From Clostridiales bacterium (GTDB lineage Bacteria; Bacillota; Clostridia; Oscillospirales; CAG-272): a stretch of 13,595 bases of DNA. The translations under genes and the position numbers were made by a program. Shown here piece after piece: positions 7,812 through 13,595 of the stretch (position 1 is the first letter of the stretch; the number at the start of each line of letters is the position of its first letter). The notes under the pieces were generated by a model. The model was not told the DNA's origin. It did not search any database and worked only from the letters and a program-made list of their open reading frames with translations. The stretch is taken from contig DXYE01000070.1 in assembly GCA_019415985.1 (NCBI GenBank), forward strand, positions 1-13,595. The letters run 5' to 3'.

Positions 7812-8228
7812 ATGATTTTATCAGATGAATTATGCGATAAACTATGCGCTGCCGCAAGAGAGAAAAGCAGAGAGATTGGCATTGATATCAGTTTTGCTAT
7901 CAGTGATGAAAATGGGCTGCCGCGAGCCTATCGCAGATACGGCGAAGCATTGGTACTAAGCATTACGCTTGTTCCCGGTAAGGCTTACACAGCAGCCGTT
8001 ACACAATGCAAAACAAAAGATGTTGCTGCTGCCGCCGCAGAGGGCGCTTCCCTTATGGCAATTCAGACGAACGATCCCCGTATTACGCTTGTCGCAGGTG
8101 GATATCCGCTGTTTGCCAATGGAAAAATTGCAGGCGGTATTGCCGTTGGCGGCGGAACTGAAGCACAGGATTGTGAAATTGCAGAGTATGTTGTTTCTGT
8201 TTTCGATGAAGAAGTAAACCGAGTGTAA
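7812..8228 (+). CDS. GlcG/HbpS-like small protein (DUF336-type)
   Basis: A 138-residue protein, the normal length for the GlcG/HbpS family. The family shows as GKAYTAAVTQCKTKD (56-70) and, near the end, GGYPLFANGKIAGGIAVGGG (96-115) then TEAQDCEIAEYV. Members are small alpha/beta proteins; some bind haem or cobalamin-like ligands, and related domains occur at the end of PduO. No signal peptide is seen, so it is probably cytoplasmic. GCGAGGAA lies 7 bases before the ATG. The upstream AraC-family gene in the same direction is its likely regulator. Its chemical role here cannot be deduced. The reading frame is clean, unlike the surrounding mobile-element debris. Confidence 0.85.
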   Translation: MILSDELCDKLCAAAREKSREIGIDISFAISDENGLPRAYRRYGEALVLSITLVPGKAYTAAVTQCKTKDVAAAAAEGASLMAIQTNDPRITLVAGGYPLFANGKIAGGIAVGGGTEAQDCEIAEYVVSVFDEEVNRV

Positions 8229-8428
8229 AGATGTGGGCAATATAAGCAAATTTTGTAAAATTTTGTACCTGCAAAACACAAACTGTCCATTACACCCAAC
8301 AAAGCACGATAAAGGATGTTCTCCCTTTGTTTTTTTAATCTCGTCGAAAATACAGAAAAAAGAATGGGCGACACATCTGAGGTTTTCAAAAATTGGTCTC
8401 TGGAGAGGAGGGCGTTTCGTTTCTAAAG

Positions 8429-8618
8429 GTGCGGTGCAAAATAGAACGGCTTTATTGTCAAATGTGCAGGTCTAAGACGCGAATAAAATACGGGATGGAT
8501 ACCATACTTAAAAACTTCCCTTTGATCTGCCCCAAATGCAAACAAGAAATACTAATCAATGTGAGACGGTTTTATATTACTGTTATCAAAGCCAGACGCA
8601 AAGACGCGGAGCCAATAA
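8429..8618 (+). pseudogene. Cys-rich KTR protein of a conjugative element, frameshifted
   Basis: The translation contains CQMCRSKTRI, then DTILKNFPLICPKCKQEILI: two CxxC zinc-type pairs flanking a KTR motif. This is the layout of the small Cys-rich KTR proteins found in Tn916-like and other Firmicute conjugative elements. Such proteins usually end in EPDAKTQSR. Here the matching PDAKTRSQ and its TAA (8616-8618) lie in another frame, so bases were lost near 8590, and the original frame runs on to 8698. There is no well-placed ribosome binding site: the purine-rich GGAGAGGAGG (8402-8411) is 17 bases from the GTG at 8429. I treat it as a remnant. Confidence 0.7.
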
Positions 8619-8769
8619 CCCGCGGATTGAAGATACAGTTAGCAGCTCTGTTCTTTTGTTTGGATGTATCAATATATTTGTTGCTCAAAGCATTATAGCT
8701 TTTAAAGGTTTTGCGCCCATAAATATGAACACACAAATCATACAGTTCCCTCTACCAATTCCTTCATTC

Positions 8770-8802
8770 AACGCCTATGCGGTTTTATGCTGCATGGGCG
8801 TT
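8770..8802 (+). repeat. Stable hairpin between conjugative-element remnants
   Basis: AACGCCTATGC (8770-8780) pairs with GCATGGGCGTT (8792-8802) over 11 positions with one G-T wobble; the loop is 11 bases. Only TTTGTGG follows, so the terminator signal is weak. It lies upstream of the sigma remnant in the same direction, so it may have been an attenuator or terminator of the original element. Confidence 0.5.
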
Positions 8803-8847
8803 TGTGGTCATCACTCCCTGCCCGAGAAGAAAGGGGGGCATAAAAGG

Positions 8848-8937
8848 ATGAACAAAGAGCAATACAGTTTCAAATATCCCTTGACTATTTTCGAGAATAA
8901 CAAATTGTGCCGTTTTCGCAAATACATTCTCTGTTAA
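8848..8937 (+). other. Short open segment, 29 codons, before the sigma remnant
   Basis: ATG at 8848 follows AAGGGGGGCATAAAAGG. It opens a frame containing MNKEQYSFKYPLTIFENNK and CRFRKYIL, then stops at TAA (8935-8937). The frame past the stop is the same one that encodes the sigma region 4 remnant, so this may be the start of a broken or fused gene. I do not recognise it as a family. It could also be a true small leader peptide. Confidence 0.4.
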
Positions 8938-9186
8938 TCAAAAGAAACCTACCGCTTTTTCCTTCCGAGGAAAAATGTAATTATGGAAAGCGAGATGTTA
9001 GCAGCTGTTCCGTTACGCTTGCCGGAAAGGAAGCGTGAAATCCTGTTTTTGCGCTTCTATCTCAGATCTAGTGACGCTGGAATTGGAAACATGTTCAGGC
9101 TTTACAGAACTACCGTTATCCGTAGGATAAACGATACGCTACGCTTGCTGAAAAAGGCAATGGAGGTATTAGAGAATGAGAGATAG
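8938..9186 (+). pseudogene. Sigma-70-like factor of a conjugative element (ORF7-like), region 4 only
   Basis: After the stop at 8935, the same frame reads ETYRFFLPRKNVIMESEML, then LPERKREILFLRFYLRSSDA and a helix-turn-helix stretch, NMFRLYRTTVIRRINDTL, ending LLKKAMEVLENER. The LPERKREIL-FY pattern followed by an HTH is region 4 of the small sigma factors encoded by Tn916-like elements. The intact proteins are about 140 residues. Region 2 and the N-terminal half are absent. An ATG at 8983 would give 67 residues, but I see no good ribosome binding site for it. The stop overlaps the start of the next remnant, preserving the usual sigma/HTH gene order. Confidence 0.7.
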
Positions 9187-9250
9187 AAAGTCAAAATTAC
9201 TACCCTATGAAATAATTGAAAAAGCCGTACTGTCATTCCACACAGCATAA
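9176..9250 (+). pseudogene. N-terminus of an HTH_16 (ORF8-like) conjugative-element protein
   Basis: The frame begins MRDRKSKLLPYEIIEKAV, matching the conserved start of the small HTH_16 proteins that follow the sigma factor in Tn916-like elements (LLPYEVIxKA). It leaves the family at about residue 18 and stops at TAA (9248-9250) after 24 residues; the family is normally 70-90 residues. It overlaps the sigma remnant by 11 bases in another frame, the arrangement expected for the original pair. The deletion that removed the rest falls near 9230. Confidence 0.65.
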
Positions 9251-9251
9251 A

Positions 9252-9288
9252 AAAACGGGCATGAAATTGTTGAGTCCTTACCCGTTTT
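9252..9288 (+). terminator. Hairpin following the HTH_16 remnant
   Basis: AAAACGGG (9252-9259) pairs with CCCGTTTT (9281-9288) across a 21-base loop; the T-run is the end of the stem. It could terminate plus-strand transcription from the mobile-element remnants. The long loop lowers confidence. Confidence 0.5.
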
Positions 9289-9773
9289 CGTTGCAGGCTG
9301 TATGGCAGCTACCCTAATTTAGTTAGTTGTTGATACGGTTTTATGAGTAGCTACCTTTTTTTGTTCTCTTTTTTATTCTCGCCTCGGTAGTGAATCCGGT
9401 GTTTCAATTACCGAGTACCATAATAAATAAGCCTGATCAAGGAATTAAGCAAGTTTCTCATTGTTAAAGCAATGGCGGCATTGGGGTTAAATATTATACA
9501 TTGTAAAACTGGTTAAAACCGGTGGAAATCTTATCTTTATGGGTTCTGCTGCTGGGCCGATATTACAGGCGTAAGTCTCTTGATACAGCGTCTGCTTGGT
9601 ATCTGGTAAGCAGCCCTCTTATGAAAACAAACACGAGCTTATAAGATAGGATAAAATTCAAATCTGTTTCTGCTCCCCATACAAATTTCATCGTTTTTTT
9701 GATGCGGCTGTCATACAGACTTTTCGTCTCTGTTTTGATTCTGTGCAAGCCTCAATCGAGCCGTTAAAGAGCA
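9289..9773. other. Non-coding region at the end of the mobile-element debris
   Basis: No gene is recognised. A T-rich stretch at 9353-9376 is followed by an inverted repeat, CTCGGTA (9383-9389) with TACCGAG (9409-9415), which has inner TGAA/TTCA pairing. A smaller repeat, CTGCTT (9592-9597) with AAGCAG (9608-9613), lies further right. CAGCTACC and TAGCTACC occur about 40 bases apart near 9312 and 9346. A 61-codon minus-strand frame at 9563-9748 has no ribosome binding site. The region may include the element's former end, but no attachment site or target duplication could be identified. Confidence 0.5.
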
Positions 9774-9818
9774 ACCCGGAAAAAGGCGGAACAGATATCT
9801 GTTCCGCCTTTTCCGGGT
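9774..9818 (-). terminator. Long hairpin terminator of the LytTR operon
   Basis: The 45 bases are almost a perfect palindrome centred on GATATC: ACCCGGAAAAAGGCGGAACA on the left matches TGTTCCGCCTTTTCCGGGT on the right with one A/T length difference. On the minus strand it lies 61 bases beyond the stop of the membrane-protein gene. The plus-strand side is followed by ATAATTTTTT, so it could also stop transcription coming from the left. Confidence 0.75.
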
Positions 9819-9879
9819 ATGCATAATTTTTTAGGAGAAAATACATTTATATAAAGGGGATCGCCTTTACCATTGAAGG

Positions 9880-10368
9880 TTATTCCATCTCGGTATCGGC
9901 GAGTCCACCGGTGCTGTCGCCAATCGCATTATTCATCTGTGACAATCTGCGATTCATTTCACGCACGCTTCTCATATAGATGCGGTCGATAATGACATTG
10001 CTGACTACAATAGCAATTAACCCGAAGACAAAAGAAATCACTGCGAGTATCGGAAGGCTGAAACCACCGCCTAAAACAAATTTTCCCACCACTACTACGA
10101 CGAAAGCGTTAATGATTGAACATATGATACGGTTTCTCCAAATCACATTTCGTTTTAAATGATGACCGGAAATGGGAAAATATTTATGATATATCAATTC
10201 CGTAACCAAACTCACAATCAGACCTGTCAGTACCAGACTCCACAGTACAGAAATATCAATCAAACGGTACCCAAGAACCATATATTCTGCAAGCAAGACA
10301 ATAACGCCCACTGCCATGACCACGCAAAAGGTAATAAAAACCCGGTATCCCAAATTTTTTTCACTCAT
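9880..10368 (-). CDS. Four-helix membrane protein paired with a LytTR regulator (DUF3021-like)
   Basis: A 162-residue integral membrane protein with four hydrophobic segments at about 9-29, 40-58, 80-98 and 104-127. Short basic loops separate them (HKYFPISGHHLKRN, 61-74), and a charged hydrophilic tail runs from about 135. The start is 14 bases after the LytTR stop and is preceded by AAGGAGGTG, so the two genes are co-transcribed. Small four-helix proteins directly downstream of a stand-alone LytTR regulator are commonly DUF3021 members that inhibit or modulate the regulator. The sequence match to that family is not certain by eye. An alternative is an unrelated small membrane protein. A strong hairpin terminator follows. 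Confidence 0.75.
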   Translation of the reverse strand: MSEKNLGYRVFITFCVVMAVGVIVLLAEYMVLGYRLIDISVLWSLVLTGLIVSLVTELIYHKYFPISGHHLKRNVIWRNRIICSIINAFVVVVVGKFVLGGGFSLPILAVISFVFGLIAIVVSNVIIDRIYMRSVREMNRRLSQMNNAIGDSTGGLADTEME

Positions 10369-10382
10369 ATTCCAACACCTCC

Positions 10383-10820
10383 TTACATTCCAAGCGCTTC
10401 CTTCAGTGCGGGAATATACATCCGTGTGATAACTACTTTCTGTCCGTTCTTCATCACAGCCATCATCCTGCCGTTAAAAAGCGGCTCCAGATAATCGACT
10501 CTTCGAAGATTGATTATGGTATAACGGCTCACACGAAGAAAATGGGCATTTCGAAACTTTTCTTCAATTTCGTACAGCTTCAGTGGAGTTTCATATTTTG
10601 CATCCGCTGTGTAAATAGATACCTTATTGTCCTGAGAGTCAAACGCAAAAATATCCTCAGGTTTGAGAATGAAGGTTCGGCTATCCTTTTTTCCGATTAC
10701 GGTATTCGCAAAAAGACGAACTGTCGAAATCAGCTTTTCGACTTCCTCATCTATCTCACTGCATCGGACAATAATTTCTGTTTCGGAATATGCGGAAGAT
10801 TGTTCTATCTTGATCTTCAT
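10383..10820 (-). CDS. Stand-alone LytTR-type DNA-binding regulator
   Basis: A 145-residue protein with a LytTR DNA-binding domain at about 46-143: FILKPEDIFAFDSQDNKVSI (50-69), then FLRVSRYTIINLRRVDYLEP (94-113), NGRMMAVMKNGQKVVITR and YIPALKEALG. The HFLRVSRYTIINL core is characteristic. The first 45 residues are not a response-regulator receiver, so phosphorylation by a histidine kinase is not expected. A GGAGGAGGGCGG purine run lies just before the ATG, and a promoter is seen upstream at 10852-10880. It heads a two-gene minus-strand operon with the membrane protein, which probably tunes its activity. The target genes are unknown; autoregulation is common in such pairs. Confidence 0.9.
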   Translation of the reverse strand: MKIKIEQSSAYSETEIIVRCSEIDEEVEKLISTVRLFANTVIGKKDSRTFILKPEDIFAFDSQDNKVSIYTADAKYETPLKLYEIEEKFRNAHFLRVSRYTIINLRRVDYLEPLFNGRMMAVMKNGQKVVITRMYIPALKEALGM

Positions 10821-10851
10821 TCCGCCCTCCTCCTCTTCCTCCGCTGGTTAT

Positions 10852-10880
10852 ATCATATACGATTCCGCGAAAAAAGGCAA
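10852..10880 (-). promoter_or_regulatory. Promoter of the LytTR operon
   Basis: On the minus strand, TTGCCT (complement of 10875-10880) and TATGAT (complement of 10852-10857) are spaced by 17 bases. The LytTR start codon is 31 bases past the -10 box, leaving a short leader with a purine-rich ribosome binding site. Confidence 0.7.
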
Positions 10881-11315
10881 TACTTTTTCGGTAAAATGCG
10901 ATATTATGCATTTGAAATGTCATTATCCCGGTGTGAAATGCATTGATTGCTTTTCCGGCATCTCACGGTACGGCAATCCAAACAGCTATATGACAAGGCC
11001 GCAAAAGGGGCACAACATACACCAGAATTGTATAAAAACGGGGACAGGGCACCGCTTGCGGCTCTGTCCTGCCCCAATTTTTAACATAAAAACACCGGAG
11101 ACTTCGGCGCTACCGTTCCCGCAGATACACCGATTCGCAACCATCATCGCGATCTCTCTGACAGCCGAAAGGCCCGGCCCGGGAGTCCCAAATTCAAACC
11201 GCTATAGGAAGTATGATGCAAAAATCTCATTACAATGCATTAGAAGTCCACATTACTCCTATTCAGCATGCCAGTCAGCATCAGCAAGGCCAACATTACA
11301 AATAAATTCGGCAGT
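10881..11315. other. Intergenic region between trpB and the LytTR operon
   Basis: No gene is supported. It holds the terminator at 11040-11075, facing away from trpB. An 18-codon hydrophobic minus-strand frame just after the trpB stop has no ribosome binding site. A 252-codon plus-strand frame (10663-11421) lies antisense to the LytTR start, crosses the terminator, and shows no domain pattern. Confidence 0.6.
11040..11075 (-). terminator. Intrinsic terminator downstream of trpB
   Basis: Read on the minus strand, GGGGCAGGACAG pairs with CTGTCCCC (two bases bulged), with inner GCCGC/GCGG pairing. The stem is followed by GTTTTTATA, a good T-tract. It lies about 240 bases beyond the trpB stop, giving a long 3' untranslated region. 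Confidence 0.8.
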
Positions 11316-12716
11316 TCATCTTCTGAATTTATCCGATACGTTGCCGGGAAATACAGGTATTCCCGCAAAACCGGCTGCAAGATCTTCATCTGTAGGAATT
11401 GAATCCGTCATTTGCCCCTGATGATACTTTTCATATGCGACCATATCAAAGTAACCGGTCCCGGTCAGTCCGAAAACAATGGTTCGTTCTTCCCCACTGT
11501 CCCTGCACCGAAGCGCCTCGTCCATCGCAGCACGAATTGCATGGCTGCTTTCCGGCGCAGGCAAAATCCCCTCCGTCCGAGCAAACAACTCTGCAGCTTC
11601 AAACACAGAAAGCTGGTCTACAGCGACAGCTTCCATTAGGCCATCATCATACAGTTGGGAGAGGATCGAACTCATACCATGATATCTGAGGCCGCCGGCG
11701 TGATTGGGAGAAGGAATAAAATCGCTTCCCAAAGTGTACATCTTTGCAAGCGGACAGACGTGTCCCGTATCGCAAAAATCATACACATATCTGCCCCGTG
11801 TCAGGCTGGGACAAGAAGCCGGTTCCACTGCTATAATACGATAATCCGCCTCGCCGCGCAGCTTTTCTCCCATGAACGGAGCAATAAGACCGCCTAAATT
11901 TGAACCGCCGCCCGCGCAGCCAATGATGATATCCGGACGAATACCAAACTTATCGAGCGCCGCCTTGGTCTCCAGTCCAATGATAGATTGATGCAGAACC
12001 ACATAGGAAAGTACGCTGCCCAGCACATACCGATATCCCTCAAGTGTCGTAGCAGCCTCCACCGCTTCAGATATCGCACATCCTAAGCTTCCCGTTGTTC
12101 CGGGATGCTCCTTCAAAATCCGACGCCCCACATGCGTCGTATCCGACGGTGAAGGCGTCACAGACGCGCCATAGGTCCGCATAACCTCTCTGCGGAAAGG
12201 CTTCTGCTCATAGGATACCTTGACCATATAAACCCGGCAGTCTAATCCGAAATACGAACAAGCCATGGACAACGCCGTCCCCCATTGACCCGCACCGGTC
12301 TCCGTCGTCAAACCGCGCAATCCCTGCTCCTTGGCATAATATGCCTGCGCTATGGCAGAATTTAGCTTGTGACTGCCGCTGGTATTGTTACCTTCAAATT
12401 TATAATATATCTTTGCGGGAGTATCCAGCTTTTTTTCCAAATGATATGCACGCATCAGCGGTGAGGGACGAAACATCTTATAATAGGTTTGAATTTCCTC
12501 CGGAATCTCCACATAAGCAGTATCGTTATCCAACTCCTGACGTACCAGCGCTTCACAGAAAATCCCATTCATTTCCTCTGCACGAAGTGGTTCGTGTGTT
12601 GCAGGATTCAAAAACGGCGCCGGTTTCGTTTTCATGTCAGCCCGAACATTATACCAATATCTCGGCAACTCGCTTTCATCTAATATGATTTTATTCGGAA
12701 TTTCTTTATTAAACAT
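11316..12716 (-). CDS. trpB: Tryptophan synthase beta chain, TrpB2-type
   Basis: A 466-residue PLP enzyme that joins indole and serine to make tryptophan. The lysine that binds PLP is K117 in SGSHKLN. ETGAGQWG (139-146) holds the catalytic glutamate, and CAGGGSNLGG (267-276) is the cofactor phosphate loop. The N-terminal extension of about 80 residues, the KVSYEQKPFRR motif (166-176) and a length above the 390-400 of classical TrpB place it in the TrpB2 group. The ATG at 12716 is chosen because AAAGGAGAAGG lies just upstream; an in-frame GTG at 12734 would sit on that site. No trpA is adjacent. The gene is controlled by a tryptophan T-box leader. It probably salvages indole or acts outside a TrpA/TrpB complex. 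The frame is intact and ends in a normal C-terminus. Confidence 0.93.
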   Translation of the reverse strand: MFNKEIPNKIILDESELPRYWYNVRADMKTKPAPFLNPATHEPLRAEEMNGIFCEALVRQELDNDTAYVEIPEEIQTYYKMFRPSPLMRAYHLEKKLDTPAKIYYKFEGNNTSGSHKLNSAIAQAYYAKEQGLRGLTTETGAGQWGTALSMACSYFGLDCRVYMVKVSYEQKPFRREVMRTYGASVTPSPSDTTHVGRRILKEHPGTTGSLGCAISEAVEAATTLEGYRYVLGSVLSYVVLHQSIIGLETKAALDKFGIRPDIIIGCAGGGSNLGGLIAPFMGEKLRGEADYRIIAVEPASCPSLTRGRYVYDFCDTGHVCPLAKMYTLGSDFIPSPNHAGGLRYHGMSSILSQLYDDGLMEAVAVDQLSVFEAAELFARTEGILPAPESSHAIRAAMDEALRCRDSGEERTIVFGLTGTGYFDMVAYEKYHQGQMTDSIPTDEDLAAGFAGIPVFPGNVSDKFRR

Positions 12717-12753
12717 AATTCCTTCTCCTTTCACATTTCTTCGGAAAAGGGCA

Positions 12754-12790
12754 TAAAAATAAGCCCCTTCCCTTCATATTTTCTGAAGGG
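12754..12790 (-). terminator. Regulated terminator of the T-box leader
   Basis: On the minus strand CCCTTCA (12784-12790) pairs with TGAAGGG (12770-12776) around a 7-base loop, followed a few bases later by TTATTTTTAT. The CCCTT arm is also the partner of the AGGG of the T-box core, giving the two exclusive folds expected of a transcription-attenuating T-box. Confidence 0.85.
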
Positions 12791-13028
12791 ACAAGAGCCA
12801 TAACTCTCCTGCGGTGCCACCCTACTTGATGTGCGCTGCACATCCACTTTGCGCATACATGACTATATGCCGGTTTGGATAACGGGAAACCACTCCGTCT
12901 CGCCTACTCTGACTTTCAGCTTGCCCTCCGAAGCCCATTCACCAACGATATCCGCACCGTCTTCTCACCCACAACGGCTCTCTTTGCCGGCATCTCGTAT
13001 GGCTACTTACTCCTCATCATCGGTTTTT
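12754..13028 (-). ncRNA. Tryptophan T-box leader riboswitch
   Basis: Read on the minus strand: Stem I begins CCGA (complement of 13020-13023), pairing with TCGG (12928-12931). It carries the AGTA motif in its 5' side and GAA just before TGG in the 3' side. AGTA opposite GAA is the S-turn of T-boxes, so the specifier is UGG, the Trp codon (complement of 12935-12937). Stem III is GATGTGC/GCACATC (12828-12844). The T-box core AGGGTGGCACCGC (12811-12823) has TGGC in the tRNA-pairing bulge; its C matches a G discriminator base, as bacterial tRNA-Trp has. CCCTT can pair with AGGG (antiterminator) or with GAAGGG (terminator). Uncharged tRNA-Trp should therefore turn on trpB. Confidence 0.93.
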
Positions 13029-13033
13029 TATTT

Positions 13034-13039
13034 ATTATA
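13034..13039 (-). promoter_or_regulatory. -10 box of the T-box/trpB transcript
   Basis: TATAAT on the minus strand lies 11 bases before the start of Stem I. No good -35 lies at 17 bases: TGGAAG fits that spacing and TTGTGG lies at 20 bases. Only the -10 is called. Confidence 0.6.
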
Positions 13040-13421
13040 TGATCTTTAGAATTTTTCTTCCACAACATAATGTTAAAATTATATTTAAAATCTGTGAATT
13101 AAATGCATGTTCAACCTTCCGTATCATCACAACCACTGTCGTTTTTCATAATGTTGTATAATGTATACGGCGAATTCAAAAATATAATTCCCCCCTGGCC
13201 CCAGTACCACCGGTCTTGCAGCATTCGCACATGGCCAATACTAGACCCTCGGAAAAAGCATACGCTTTTAGTTTTTCAATAAAAAACGGGTAAATCATAT
13301 AAAAAAACTAGAGAATCAATAAAAAGACGAATAAAAAAATCTTTTAAAATCAGCATCCATACGATCAAAAAGTTGAAAGCTCGCCTTATGTATATTTAGC
13401 TGCAAATAATATATAGCTACA
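13040..13421. other. AT-rich non-coding region
   Basis: No gene is seen. A plus-strand TATAAT near 13154 has no matching -35. A small hairpin, AAAAGC/GCTTTT with a 4-base loop near 13256-13271, is followed by a T-run and could be a weak plus-strand terminator. From 13270 to 13400 the sequence is rich in A-runs. No open frame of note occurs on either strand. Confidence 0.55.
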
Positions 13422-13542
13422 AAAATACGGGGACCATGAATTTTAATTCATGGTCCCCGCCTTATGCTTTATCCTGTTAAAGCGGAATATCTACCCCTAA
13501 AACAGATCTTCCAATCTTTTGTCACAGGATCACTCTGTTGAC
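13422..13542 (-). ncRNA. Candidate structured small RNA
   Basis: On the minus strand an extended -10 (TGTTACAAT, complement of 13549-13557) precedes about 120 bases that fold well. ATCCTGT (13524-13530) pairs with ACAGGAT (13471-13477). Inside, GGAA-G-ATCT pairs with AGAT-A-TTCC with one mismatch, leaving a loop of GTTTTAGGGGT. The transcript would end at the strong terminator at 13428-13459. No frame of useful length lies within it. It matches no RNA family I recognise. The -35 is poor, and it could instead be an untranslated tail of a gene beyond the window. Confidence 0.4.
13428..13459 (-). terminator. Strong intrinsic terminator, minus strand
   Basis: CGGGGACCATGAATT (13428-13442) pairs over all 15 bases with AATTCATGGTCCCCG (13445-13459), leaving a minimal TT loop that will open to about six bases. 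On the minus strand TATTTTTG follows. On the plus strand no T-tract follows, so the direction is clear. Confidence 0.8.
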
Positions 13543-13566
13543 ATTTCTATTGTAACACAGTTTTAT
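13538..13566 (+). promoter_or_regulatory. Possible plus-strand promoter at the window edge
   Basis: TTGACA (13538-13543) is followed after 17 bases by TTTTAT (13561-13566), a perfect -35 with a weak -10. It would transcribe out of the window. It overlaps the minus-strand extended -10 of the candidate small RNA, so either one or both may be real. Confidence 0.4.
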
Positions 13567-13595
13567 ACCTTTTTCGACAATTCTTTTCCGCTGCT

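Noticed and set aside
7956..8389. Minus-strand frames of 63-108 codons over the GlcG-like gene
   Set aside because: They are antisense shadows of a gene with clear family motifs and a good start site.
9563..9748. 61-codon minus-strand frame in the gap before the LytTR operon
   Set aside because: No ribosome binding site, no domain pattern, and it lies beyond the operon terminator.
10663..11421. 252-codon plus-strand frame
   Set aside because: It is antisense to the start of the LytTR gene, its promoter, the trpB terminator and the trpB end. Composition is rich in Ser, Ile and Pro with no domain.
12341..12688. 115-codon plus-strand frame antisense to the trpB start
   Set aside because: The minus-strand trpB reading is fully supported by conserved motifs, T-box control and a ribosome binding site.
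12831..13049. 72-codon plus-strand frame over the T-box leader
   Set aside because: The bases are explained by T-box structure on the other strand; the frame has no start signal and no recognisable protein motif.
1..13595. CRISPR arrays, tRNA and rRNA genes
   Set aside because: No regularly spaced repeats, no cloverleaf with conserved GTTCRA-type arms, and no rRNA-like segments were seen on either strand.

Overview
The window looks like chromosomal DNA of a low-to-mid GC Clostridia-type Firmicute; I cannot name a genus. The grounds are strong AGGAGG-type ribosome binding sites, a tryptophan T-box leader, a LytTR regulator paired with a small membrane protein, a MarR/ABC/ABC efflux operon, and debris of a Tn916-like or TndX-type conjugative element.

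Layout. (1) 1-675: mostly AT-rich non-coding DNA with a GC-richer inverted-repeat patch (394-450), then a near-consensus promoter overlapping a 14-bp palindrome. (2) 676-4610: a tight three-gene operon encoding a MarR repressor and the two halves of an asymmetric heterodimeric ABC exporter. One half has lost its catalytic residues and the other has a degenerate signature motif, as in BmrC/BmrD and TM287/288. (3) 4853-5612: a YeiH/UPF0324 membrane transporter pseudogene with several frameshifts and an internal stop. (4) 5662-6580, minus strand: a decayed large serine recombinase that meets the YeiH pseudogene at a shared 12-bp-stem hairpin. (5) 6733-8228: two intact genes, an AraC-family regulator with its own promoter and a GlcG/HbpS-like protein. 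(6) 8429-9290: plus-strand remains of a conjugative element (Cys-rich KTR protein, sigma region 4, start of an HTH_16 protein). (7) 9290-9773: no gene. (8) 9774-10880, minus strand: promoter, LytTR regulator, four-helix membrane protein and terminator. (9) 11040-13040, minus strand: a stand-alone TrpB2-type tryptophan synthase beta chain under a T-box whose specifier reads UGG (Trp). (10) 13040-13595: AT-rich DNA ending in a candidate minus-strand structured RNA with its own promoter and terminator.

The intact genes form four independently controlled units: a self-repressed efflux pump, an AraC/GlcG pair, a LytTR two-gene unit, and a tryptophan-starvation-induced trpB. Between them lie two decaying regions, the transporter and the mobile element. 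The AraC/GlcG pair sits between the recombinase remnant and the KTR/sigma/HTH remnants, so it may be surviving cargo of an integrated element. I found no CRISPR array, tRNA or rRNA. All family assignments come from reading motifs by eye; no database search was run.
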